From: Odontesthes bonariensis
Lineage: Eukaryota > Chordata > Actinopteri > Atheriniformes > Atherinopsidae
NCBI RefSeq assembly: GCF_027942865.1
Contig: NC_134520.1
Location: 35,193,688-35,257,687 of the forward strand
DNA length: 64,000 nt
Reading direction: 5' to 3'
Shown one piece after another: positions 43,800-54,700 of the stretch (its first letter is position 1; every line of letters starts with the position of its first letter). The translations under genes and the position numbers were made by a program. The notes beneath the pieces are model-generated. The model saw nothing but the letters and a program-made list of their open reading frames with translations, made no database searches and was not told the DNA's origin.

Positions 43800-45124
43800 T
43801 TGATACAGCTTGAAAAAAAAAAAAACAGGCAACATGGACTAAAAAAAAAAAAAGGACTGTGAAATGGACTGAATTAGCTAAGAATTGAAAAGAGTGGTCG
43901 GTTTAAAAAAAAAAGAAACTTTATCTTTAGACAAGTTTGTCTGTTCTGAATCTAAAAGTGTTTATAAAAGTGATTCTATGTTTTGACATTTTTTTTATTG
44001 TAGTAATGTTTTTTTCACCCCAAAGACTTATGTGGTGTAAAAAAAAAAAAAAAAAAAATCCAAAAACTTTTCTTTCTCTGGGTCTCAGGAGGAATATTGT
44101 TGTGGATGTAACAGATAACTTTGAGTTCAAGTTTGAAAAAAAAATAAAAGAAGTGATGTAATGTTCAGATCACGCCAGTATAGGCTCGCAGGTACTGCTT
44201 ACGTCGTTACGTCAGTATGAGCGCTAACTGGATTTGATTTTGATTTGATTTAGTTCTGATGATTCTGAAAATAAAAGCAACATAAATACCACAGATGTGA
44301 ACTTCAATTAAATGAAAAGAAGTTAAAAAAAAAGCTTCCAAAAACTCGTCCCACAAATTTTTCCCCTGAAAACCTTTTGTTTTTTGTAGGAGCTATTTTG
44401 TAAAGTTAGTTTTTGTTTTTTGGTTCTAGTTGTAAATTTAATTGGCTAATTATGAGTAACTTTATTTGATTGATTTCAGTGCTAATATTCCTTGTTAGTT
44501 ATTTGTTTAGAATATTTTTGGTAATTGGGTCACACTGGGCACCTGGAGTCCCAGCATGCACCTGGGTGGGCCATCGGCAGCAGGTTTTCTTTGTTCTTTA
44601 GTTTGTTTTATTGTTTGGAAAAAAATAATCAGAAAACGCAAGAATTCATCTTGGACATTTATCTTCTTTTTCCTGCGTTAAACCACATCCCCCATGGTGC
44701 ATCAGTGATCTTTTGATTTTGTTTGGTTTAAGTTTAATTCGTTTTTTTATGCACAAATGGCCACTACAGTTTTGTTTCACCCTATGAGCCCCAAGAGGCT
44801 GAAATCAAACTGAAGCTAATTTTCCTCGTCTTTTGTTCTGTAATACTCTTCCCTACCAGGAGATGGAGCCACAACAACAACAGTCCAAACTAAAGCCAGC
44901 TGCAGCAATGATTCCAGAACTGCTGCACTCATGACTCTGATGAATGATGCATGTTTCCATCAGTCTGTCCAGTCATCAGCATGGAAACTGCTGGTGGTCA
45001 GAGCCAGCTCCCCTGCTGAGTGTTACAAGAACAAACACTGAGAATAATGAGCCTATTTTTTTTGCCTTTCAGGACTCAGAGTGTGACTTATTAATCTTTT
45101 TTTTTTTTTTCAGACTTAAAACAG
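43800..45124. other. IFIT D intron, nothing recognised
   Basis: AT-rich sequence with homopolymer A and T runs. No coding segment, transposon ends or RNA gene recognised. Confidence 0.5.
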
Positions 45125-45205
45125 AGTAAGTAACATGTAAGCTGATATAAAAGATTTTCCAATCTAAAAACAAACTAATCTAAAATAGTTGTAAGAAAAC
45201 TTTCA
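45125..45205 (-). other. remnant of ancestral IFIT intron block X
   Basis: ACATGTAAGCTGATATAAAAG and the following AT-rich bases match block X of genes A-C. The match resumes at 46326-46445 (GAATGTAGTTTTGAGG...). Gene D therefore carries a single diverged X, split by LINE insertions. Confidence 0.7.
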
Positions 45206-45244
45206 TCATTAAGAAGAAATAAAAAATAAAAAACCCATTAAAAA

Positions 45245-46180
45245 TAATCATTAAATTATTATTATTATTATTATTATTGTTATTATTATTATTATTAATA
45301 ATAACTTTATTTGTTATAGAGGGACAGTGTACACTAATTGACATTTTACAAAGAAAATCTAAATGCACCCAATTATAGCCAAAAGGCTAGTTGGAGCATG
45401 GCAAAATTACCTATTAATTAAAAGAATAAATTACAGCAAAAAAGCAAGCAAAACAAAAATAAAACAATTACAATACATATAAAAAACAGATGTGTTACAC
45501 ATCTGTCTACAACCCACCCAAACCCAACACACACACACACACATCCACAAAAGATACATACACACACACACACCCACACATACACCAGAGATCCACACAC
45601 ACACACACACACACACACGCATACACACACACACACACACCCCCCTCTAATCTCATACACTAATGCTGACAGACTTGGTTGTCTATCAGCCATTTCTTTA
45701 ATTTGAATTTGAATGAACTATAAGAACTGGACTCTTATGTTTTGTGGGATTGTATTCCACTGACCAGCTGCTTTATAAGTGAAAACTGACTGACCAAAAG
45801 TTGATTTCTTGTAAGGCACTACACAATCACCTATGGCAGCCCCTCTAGTAACACTGGTTACAGATGATCTAAATTGCAGCAGGCTACAGAGTGGTGGTGG
45901 AGCTAAGCTGTGTCGGATTTTATATACAAGACAACAATTTTTAAACATAACAAGATTGTTCCAACTTAGAAGCCTATATTTGTTAAGTATTGGACAGTGA
46001 TGAAAAGATCTTGGTTTTTTATCTAAAATCTTGACAGCTTGTTTATATAAAGATATTATCGGCTTTAATGTTGTGGAGTTTGCAGTGGCCCATGTTGGTA
46101 GACAGTAATTAATATGTGACATTATAAGAGAGAACATGTACATTTTTGCAGCCTCTGTTGCCATATAATTTCTAAGATGC
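45245..46180 (-). mobile_element. LINE fragment (second family)
   Basis: The minus-strand frame 46164-45718 reads SLIMSHINYCLPTWATANST, the thumb region typical of fish non-LTR reverse transcriptases, ending PQNIRVQFL. The 3' UTR follows, then an (ATT)n tail at 45257-45302. The catalytic part is absent. A more decayed relative is at 48605-49130. Confidence 0.8.
45526..45642. repeat. (CA)n-rich microsatellite
   Basis: Interrupted CA repeats within the LINE 3' UTR. They produce spurious CVCVCV frames on the minus strand. Confidence 0.92.
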
Positions 46181-46189
46181 CTAAAAAAT

Positions 46190-46325
46190 TTTAATAATTG
46201 AATACATTTTTTAATTAATTTTTAATTTTTAAATAATTCATTTAAAAGTGAAGAGTGCAGATAAAATACTTTCAGGTGTGATATGCACAGCTAAATAGAA
46301 CTGTTTTCAGCCTGGATTTAAACAT
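46190..46325 (-). mobile_element. L2-like LINE 3' end, short antisense copy
   Basis: Reverse complement of about 43060-43200 (CAGCCTGGATTTAAACATT, CATATGCACAGCTAAATAG mirrored). Confidence 0.8.
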
Positions 46326-46452
46326 TGAATGTAGTTTTGAGGTGAAATATTTATCACACGATGCTTTAAAGATTCCAACTACTGAACTTTTCCTTTTCAT
46401 AAGAAACACCGAACAGACGGACGATATGAGGATATGGCAGGACAGATTTAAC

Positions 46453-47795
46453 CAGGGGCGATGCTAGGGTATTTTTAGTGGTGCCAAGGCCCCACCGTGA
46501 GATAGCTCGGCACCCCCTGGCTCAGCACATTTTTAAAATATTACATTATGCAAAAACACAATTTTTTTGCTGAAGGATGCATTATTTTAGTGACCATGGG
46601 TTATCTTCAATATTTGTCTCAGGCTCTCTGTTATCCCTGTCAAGCCACATTCTTTTGAAATGAAGAGGTCAAAATTGAATGTTGTAGGGGAAAACACTAC
46701 TCAAAGCAAAACTAATACGGCTCCAAAATTTATAAATGTACTAGTTCGCTAGCCTGGCTGACGCGTCCACGATCTCGATGAGATGGTGGTCTGGGAACTA
46801 GGTGTGCATTTTCTCGTATTTGAGGCGTGGTTTACGAATGCCTAGAGCCGTTTATTGGGCGCTACGAATGTCTATCAAATGACGTCAGGTTCTTCCCATG
46901 CTGCTTTGCGCGCGATTCATAGCCAATTGTATCACTTATACCAGATGACGACAGAAATTCGACGAGGAAGAAGAAAAAAATGGAAAATAAAAGTAAACTT
47001 GCGCTCTAAGCTACTTAAACTGACAACAAAGTAGGCCTATATGCTATATTCTACATGAATTTTTATGTTGTAGAGTTGTGAATTTATTTTAATAATGGAG
47101 AAATTGAGCAGCCTTGCTTTGTTGTCTACAGTAGTAGATCAACCCTCATCTTACTTTGAAGCTCCCAGCTCCCAGAAGTGACGTCAACGAAGCTTTAGCA
47201 GCAGAAAAGCTATCAGGCTTGTGTTGATGATAATAATAAACTCCTGGACTATGTACAAACTTCCAAATGCATCGTTTTGTGAGTACAGACCATATTTGTA
47301 CTACTGTAGAAGTTTGGTGTCATGACATGTGATTTTAGTGTGGTAATTTTGGAGATACTGCCAGGGTCCGTTAGCGCTTGTACTAAGCTATTACTCAGTA
47401 ACTCAGCTGATGTTCAGCCAATATCGGAAAAACTTCGGGTGGGCTACTTGGCTGGATGTCACGGTTCAAATGACCCCAGGGTGAATCTACTCCGAAACAC
47501 TTTCTAAGGCTGCATTGAACGGTAACGTTGTGTCCGCTCTACAAGCTTCGGTGTAGCGCATAGACGTTGTCATCGTCTTGCTGCTGCCCCCCCCTGTTCT
47601 GTGATTGGTTCCCAAACTCTAGCAAAAATAAGGGCGGTGGTTTCCAGGCTGACTTTGCAGTGAGAATGAAATCGAGCGCAAAGCAGCATGGGAATTCCCA
47701 GGCTACTAGTTCGCCTCAATTAGTGAGAAATAATGTGCCTCTGTGAGCACTGGGGGCTGGGCCCCCCTAAAGACCAGATCCTAAAATCGCCCCTG
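46453..47795. mobile_element. hAT-type element (outer of a nested pair)
   Basis: The ends CAGGGGCGATGCTAGGG and CCTAAAATCGCCCCTG are imperfect inverted repeats flanked by the exact 8-bp duplication GATTTAAC (46445-46452, 47796-47803). It interrupts ancestral intron block X of gene D. No transposase is readable. Confidence 0.9.
46749..47705. mobile_element. hAT-type element nested in the previous one
   Basis: The ends CTAGCCTGG and CCAGGCTA are flanked by the exact 8-bp duplication CTAGTTCG (46741-46748, 47706-47713). It is 957 bp, partly GC-rich, with no recognisable transposase. Confidence 0.85.
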
Positions 47796-47900
47796 GATTT
47801 AACACTGAGCAGGAGGGAATAAACAAGTATGCATACTCCATAAAATGAGTAAAGAAAGAGGTTAATAAGGTAATTAATTATGCTGATTCCAGGCACTCAC

Positions 47901-47908
47901 CTCATCAT
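47901..47908 (-). CDS. ifit: IFIT gene D, exon 1 coding segment (ATGATGAG)
   Basis: ATGATGAG followed by the consensus donor GTGAGTGC. The 5' leader (AAGAAGCTGA before the ATG) matches the other copies, although the surrounding sequence has diverged. Confidence 0.82.
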
Positions 47909-48032
47909 TCAGCTTCTTTTGGAAATAGGAATCTGTGTGAATTGTTTGTCGCTTTTAGAGCTTTTCTTGCATAAAACCAGGAGCCTCTGCAGCGTCTCAG
48001 ATCATCTGCGGATCTCAGCTCAGTTTCTGAGG

Positions 48033-48222
48033 CTTTTATAGGAGACGCGTCTCACGACTTATCTGTGCGATTTTACAGGCTGAACGGACCAAAGTCCAAT
48101 GAGAAGAAGCCAATCTGAGACAGAAAGCTGCGACACATCTGAATCCGGATCGCGCGGCCGAGCATGTGACGTCACTCGCGTTGCAGCCGAGGGTAACTTT
48201 GGGTTTCCCAGGAATGGAAACT
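48033..48222 (-). promoter_or_regulatory. ifit: IFIT D promoter: TATA box, CRE and ISRE-like element
   Basis: TATAAAAG at 48040-48033 (minus strand), start expected near 48005. TGACGTCA (perfect CRE palindrome) at 48167-48174. ISRE-like GGAATGGAAACT at 48211-48222. In D the ISRE is about 170 bp upstream of the TATA box, against about 70 bp in A-C; the extra GC-rich spacer holds the CRE. Confidence 0.8.
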
Positions 48223-48329
48223 TACGCCCCTCAAAAGGAACAGAAACTGATTAATACAGTTGTTTAAGCTACATGAATTCATATTTAAAACAAAACGAAT
48301 ACAGTTTAATTGAGTTTGAGTTTATTTAT

Positions 48330-48605
48330 TTAAAGGCAAGGCAATTTTATTTATAGAGCACAATTCGTACACAAGGTAATTCAAAGTGCTTCACAGCTAC
48401 ATAAAATCACAAGAAGGCAATAAAATCATTAAAAAATAAATAAATAAATAAAATAAAATAAAAAATAATAATAATTAAAAAAAATAAAAACCCATTAAAA
48501 ATAATCATTAATTAATTAATTAAAAAGTGAAGAGTGCAGATAAAATACGTTCAGGTGTCATATGCACAGCTAAATAGAACTGTTTTCAGCCTGGATTTAA
48601 ACATT
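48330..48605 (-). mobile_element. L2-like LINE 3' end, antisense
   Basis: Reverse complement of about 43045-43311, including the AAAGTGCTTCACAGCTAC tail. It is broken at GTCAGAGCTGAGG and lies upstream of IFIT D. Confidence 0.85.
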
Positions 48606-49130
48606 GTCAGAGCTGAGGCAGGGACAATACATATTAATGAACATATACATGTAAATATGCAAGATTATAGCCAACGGCTTATTTCCATCTTCAGTCCCTT
48701 CGGCAGATTGATGTCAACAACACAGGATGGTAAAATCAGTAACAACAGTTAGAATAGTTAGCCTTCATGGCCAGTGTGAAAAGAGGGAATAATTACAGAG
48801 AGAGAAAACACAATAGGACAGAAAATAATACAGAAAAGCAAGAACAATGAAGAGTTTAGTGGATCATAAAACACATATACATGTTTAGGCAGGATTGTGG
48901 CAGCAGTGCTGTTCCTCCAGCAGCCGAGCTTTAAGATGTCCGGTAAAAGAGCTCATGTTTTTTTAGTATCTGACAATGATGGTACGTTCTTAGTTTTTTA
49001 TCTAGTACTTTCAGAGCTGGTTTATAAACTAAATGAATCGGTTTTAGTATCATTTTACAGGCCGATGCCCAACGTGTTACACAATAGGACATGTGTGACA
49101 TGATCATAGTGTCAAAGTACAATTTTGCTG
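48606..49130 (-). mobile_element. decayed LINE fragment
   Basis: The minus-strand frame 49122-48931 reads IMSHMSYCVTRWASA and VLDKKLRTYHHCQILKK, a diverged copy of the family at 45245-46180. Confidence 0.7.
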
Positions 49131-49968
49131 ATCAAGAGTTAGATTGTTTCTGATAAACCTGAAGTTGGACAAGCTGTACTTAATTTTAATCTGTTCATTA
49201 AAGTGTCAGAAACATTATTTAACGGCGGGGTCAGCCAAAGTGAGAAGCTTTGAGGTGTGTTTTATTATCCTGCTGCAGGAAGAATCCTTTTATAGAGATG
49301 CAGAAGAAGGAGCGGACATGATACAACCTCACATTGATATAACTTATGCATACAGCATGTCTTAAACATCTCACAGTTGGATATTTTCCCAGCAGAGCAC
49401 TTTGCTTACTTCAGGTTCCCAGAGTTTCTAAAAGCAGAATGGGAGGCAGAGCCTTCAGTTATGTTGTGTAATAAACAAAAAGTAATTAGTTAACATGATC
49501 TTAAAGAATTATAACGCTCAATTTTCCTCTTTTTTACAATAAAATCAGTTCATTTTCATCAGCTGAAGACACTAAAAGAAGTCAGGAACGATCACAGTCA
49601 CGCTTAATGAATACCTTAAATGATTTTAATGCATGAAAGCAGTTATGTAATCACACAGGTGTGCCACTTTTATTGGCCATCCTGAACAGGTTTATGAGCA
49701 AAGCTGCAGTTCGTTTGTGAAAATGTAAAATTGAATCTGTTTTACTGTCACATCTGCCTTAATGCCGCAGCCATACAATTACCCACATTTATGTTCAATT
49801 ATTTAGTCGCATTATTTCACAAATAACAAAAAAAACGAGCTCAACGTAATTGCATTTGTTCGCCGAATTAACCAATGAACGTTTCTCTTCACTTTGTATG
49901 TTTGAAAGAGGGAAAACCATCTTTAGATGGTTGAAGGATGAGAGGAAATGTTAAAAACATGATGGTTG
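49131..49968. other. intergenic, nothing recognised
   Basis: AT-rich sequence, no coding segment or element ends recognised. Confidence 0.5.
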
Positions 49969-49972
49969 TTAA

Positions 49973-50486
49973 AGGAGAACTGCGGTATTTTCAACATTAA
50001 GCCTCTTTTCTGAGTCGTCTGCAATGTTTTAGAACCCCCCTCACCGCTTTTTTGATGTTTACTGCTGTCTCCGGTATTTGCCTAATTTTGATTCATCTCA
50101 ACCTGCTTCAGAATGGCAAGTCATGTGCATGTCTACAAAGGTCCGTAAAAGCACCATAAACGTCCGTTTTCAAAATCATCAACTCACCGGAGTGGTTACT
50201 GGTGTGCACTGGTAATCCATATCAAATTTCGTTGCGAAAAGTTGCTTCTGTCGTGTTTTATTTGACATTTTGTAGAGCGGAAGTTTATCCACAACTGTGA
50301 GGTGGCTAAGAAAATAGTTCAAGCATGAACGAGCTGAATCCCAAAAAGTTATGACAACATTGTGTTTTCCTCATGAAATGCGGCTTCTTTTTCTAAAATT
50401 TTTAAAATTTTTATTTAAATCATGTACAAAATAAATAGCTGACATCATCTTATATACATTTTAAAGGAGCAGGTGCAAATGAAGAG
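49973..50486. mobile_element. possible Kolobok-like element, one end only
   Basis: TTAA (49969-49972) is followed by AGGAGAACTGCGGTATTTTC, similar in form to the left end of the element at 1196. No matching right end was found before the next repeat, so it is truncated or misread. Confidence 0.4.
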
Positions 50487-50784
50487 TAGTCAGAACACTT
50501 TACTTATCATTTAAGAACATATTGAACCATTGATTACATTAAGTTATGTTTAAACTAGCCCACATTTGTGCTGTGTGGACATTTCAATTAATTTTGTAAC
50601 TGTAAACTTAAAAAAATGGTGTCCATGTTAAGTACCTCTTTTTGTCTCAGTTGAAATAAATGTCAGCTGCTGGACTGACTGACACAGACTGATGTGCATT
50701 GTTTATGGGAACGACATTCATGGTTTATCATCTCTTGAAGTTTATGATTCAACTTGTTTGTTTTTTAAGGTGGAAAAGAAAATT
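50487..50784. repeat. IFIT upstream-flank block, fourth copy
   Basis: Matches 28815-29105 (GTAGTCAGAACACTTTACTT, TCAGCTGCTGGACTGACTGA) and leads into satellite exactly as upstream of genes A-C. It marks the right duplication boundary. No promoter or exon 1 precedes it here. Confidence 0.85.
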
Positions 50785-51799
50785 ACAACTAGAAAGAGCT
50801 GTTCCTGCGAAATAGCTGTGAAAATGCTTATGAGCTGAATGGGGATAGCTGACCATGCTAAAAAAGCTGAAAACAGTCAAAAAAAAAATATTAGCAGTAA
50901 AAACTGTTGCTGAGGTATTGGTTGAATGAATTGTGAAGTTGAAAAAGAAAATAGTGAAATGATTTGAAGCTGATTGAAAAAAGGCAGAACTGTTTAAATG
51001 GCTGAAAAATGGCAGAAGTGTCAGTGAAGGGTTAAAAAACCCAAAAGGCTATCTAGCAGAATGAAAAGTCTTGAAATTTTGCTGAGTCATTCTAAAAGGG
51101 TGTCATGGAATGGATATGCTGGCTTAATTGGAACCTTAAATTGAATTTTAAGAGTCCTGAAGCGTGTTCTCTGTATGTGAGAACATCCAGAGAACACGTA
51201 GAATACAGAAATGTCGAATACAGTTATGTTGAATACAGAGAACACGTTGAAGTTGAAAAAGAAATGAGTGAAAGGATTTGAAGCTGATTGAAAAAAGGCA
51301 GAACTGTTTAAATGGCTGAAAATGGCAGAAGTGTAAGCGAAGAGAAGCTGAAGGGTTAAAAAAAAACAGAAGGAGAAGAAGAAAAGAAGGGAAATGCAAA
51401 ACCAAAAGTGAAAAGAACAATGTAGAAATGTGTGGACATGTAGCCAAAAGTTGTAAAAGGCCTGGAAGGTATTTGTGAAAGGAGCTGGAGCCAGATGAAG
51501 GCAGAAAAGTGGAGAGAAGAGACAATGGGCTGGAATGAAAAAGGTTGAAGTAATGAAGACACCTGAAGATGCCAAAGTAGCAAAAGCAACGTTGAATTTT
51601 ATTAGAAAAGCATTTGCTGGATTATTAATTAGCACAATATTCTATAAAGAAGGTCAAATGAGTAATAGCTGCAGTGTAATATGTAGCACAGGAGTTGAAG
51701 AGAGATGTCCTCAGTGAGAGCAATGTTTGTAACAGGTGCGGCTTAACGAACTCAAACCCAGCAGAGCTGCAGGAGAAGGAGCAGAAATGGTATACTATG
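50785..51799. repeat. satellite-related diverged segment with internal duplication
   Basis: It starts like a satellite unit (AACTAGAAAGAGCTGTTCC), then departs. A block of about 85 bp at 50935-51020 (TTTGAAGCTGATTGAAAAAA landmark) is repeated at 51247-51335. It is purine-rich on this strand. It ends at CTATGACCTCCTGTGAC, the junction also seen at 9488. It may be the less amplified part of the parent element. Confidence 0.65.
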
Positions 51800-54700
51800 A
51801 CCTCCTGTGACAAAAGTTGAAGAGCGAGGAAAATAATTTGAAGACCGTCAGAAGCAGAAGGCTTAGAGGAACGCGGCAATGAAGTTTTCATTTAAATTGA
51901 GTTAATGATTTTTAAATAGCAGCAGGTTGAACACACTTGAAGCTGTGTTTTGTGAACTTCCAAACTTAACATTGGAGTTAGCGAGAGAATTTGTCAGAAT
52001 TTGAGAGATTGTTCTCGCTTAAAGGCTCATAGCTGAAATTCTGTAATTGTGAGCTCTTTAGTAGTTACATTAGCTGAAAGAGGACAATTTTACCCACATT
52101 TTAAGGTACAATTTGTTTCTCTAAGTTAAACTGTATGAAAGTCATAGGAATTTGTTTGAAAAAACTGAAAAAGTTGAAACTTATCAGCACAAACTCAACT
52201 GTGTGCTCATTCATGAAAACCAAGAAGGAGCAAAATGTTCATGTTTTTGAAACTGTCATATTTCAAAATTGGATGAAGATTTTAAAAAGCTGAAACAATT
52301 GGTAATAGCTGAATGTCTTGTGACCCATTTAAAGTTTGAATGGTGTCTCTAGCTGAAAGCATGCAGAAGTAATTAGGTTGGAAAGAGGAGGAAGTTTTAG
52401 AAGAGCTGAAAGCAGTTTCCATTCATTTGAATGACGGGAAAATTTGAATAAAAGTAGAATATATTAAAAAGTGTAAAAGTTAGAAACACCAAAAATGAAA
52501 GCAGGAATCTGCTGAAAGAGCTGAACATTTTGATACCAAAATTGTTGAAATAGCTGAAAGTATGCAGAAGTAGTTAGGTGCCGAAAACTGGTGGAATAAT
52601 AACTAGAAAGAGCTGTTCCTGCGAAACAGCAGTGAGAATGCTTATGAGCTGAATAGGGATAGCTGACCATGCTAAAAGAGCTGAAAATAGTTCAATTTTA
52701 GCAGTAATTCTGTTGCTGAGGTATTGGTTGAAGGAATTTTGTGATTTTTTTTGTGTACTACAAAACTTAACATTGGAGTTAGTCAGAGAATTTGAGAGTT
52801 TGATCTCGGTTCATGGCTCATAGCTTAAATTCTGTAATTGTGAGCTCTTTAGTAGTTATATTAGCTGAAAGAGGACAAGTTTACCTACATTTTAATGTAT
52901 AATTTGTTTCTCTAAGTTAAACTGTATGAAAGTTATAGGAATTTGTTTTAAAAAACTGAAAAATTTTAAACTTATCAGCACGCACTCAACTGTGTGCTCA
53001 TTCTTTAAAACCAAGAATGGGCAAAATGTTCATGTTTTTGAAACTGTCATATTTCAAAATTGGATGAAGATTTTAAAAAGCTGAAACAATTGGTAATAGC
53101 TGAATGTCTTGTGACCCATTTAAAGTTTGAATGGTATCTCTAGCTGAAAGCATGCAGAAGTAATTAGGTTGGAAAGAGGAGGAAGTTTTAGAAGAGCTGA
53201 AAGCAGTTTCCATTCATTTGAATGACGGGAAAATTTGAATAAAAGTAGAATATATTAAAAAGTGTAAAAGTTAGAAACACCAAAAATGAAAGCAGGAATC
53301 TGCTGAAAGAGCTGAACATTTTGATACCAAAATTGTTGAAATAGCTGAAAGTATGCAGAAGTAGTTAGGTGCCGAAAACTGGTGGAATAATAACTAGAAA
53401 GAGCTGTTCCTGCGAAACAGCAGTGAGAATGCTTATGCGCTGAATAGGGATAGCTGACCATGCTAAAAGAGCTGAAAATAGTTCAATTTTAGCAGTAATT
53501 CTGTTGCTGAGGTATTGGTTGAAGGAATTTTGTGATTTTTTTGTGTACTACCAAACTTAACATTGGAGTTAGTCAGAGAATTTGAGAGTTTGATCTCGGT
53601 TCATGGCTCATAGCTTAAATTCTGTAATTGTGAGCTCTTTAGTAGTTATATTAGCTGAAAGAGGACAAGTTTACCTACATTTTAATGTATAATTTGTTTC
53701 TCTAAGTTAAACTGTATGAAAGTTATAGGAATTTGTTTTAAAAAACTCAAAAATTTTAAACTTATCAGCACGCACTCAACTGTGTGCTCATTCTTTAAAA
53801 CCAAGAATGGGCAAAATGTTCATGTTTTTGAAACTGTCATATTTCAAAATTGGATGAAGATTTTAAAAAGCTGAAACAATTGGTAATAGCTGAATGTCTT
53901 GTGACCCATTTAAAGTTTGAATGGTATCTCTAGCTGAAAGCATGCAGAAGTAATTAGGTTGGAAAGAGGAGGAAGTTTTAGAAGAGCTGAAAGCAGTTTC
54001 CATTCATTTGAATGACGGGAAAATTTGAATAAAAGTAGAATATATTAAAAAGTGTAAAAGTTAGAAACACCAAAAATGAAAGCAGGAATCTGCTGAAAGA
54101 GCTGAACATTTTGATACCAAAATTGTTGAAATAGCTGAAAGTATGCAGAAGTAGTTAGGTGCCGAAAACTGGTGGAATAATAACTAGAAAGAGCTGTTCC
54201 TGCGAAACAGCAGTGAGAATGCTTATGCGCTGAATAGGGATAGCTGACCATGCTAAAAGAGCTGAAAATAGTTCAATTTTAGCAGTAATTCTGTTGCTGA
54301 GGTATTGGTTGAAGGAATTTTGTGATTTTTTTGTGTACTACCAAACTTAACATTGGAGTTAGTCAGAGAATTTGAGAGTTTGATCTCGGTTCATGGCTCA
54401 TAGCTTAAATTCTGTAATTGTGAGCTCTTTAGTAGTTATATTAGCTGAAAGAGGACAAGTTTACCTACATTTTAATGTATAATTTGTTTCTCTAAGTTAA
54501 ACTGTATGAAAGTTATAGGAATTTGTTTTAAAAAACTCAAAAATTTTAAACTTATCAGCACGCACTCAACTGTGTGCTCATTCTTTAAAACCAAGAATGG
54601 GCAAAATGTTCATGTTTTTGAAACTGTCATATTTCAAAATTGGATGAAGATTTTAAAAAGCTGAAACAATTGGTAATAGCTGAATGTCTTGTGACCCATT

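Noticed and set aside
45418-45693. CVCVCV frames on the minus strand
   Set aside because: Translation of a (CA)n microsatellite in a LINE 3' UTR.
51087-51635. 182-aa minus-strand frame rich in Phe, Leu and Ser, looking like a membrane protein
   Set aside because: It is the complement of a purine-rich (GAA/AAG) repeat-derived stretch. Two other frames are open over the same DNA and no family was recognised.
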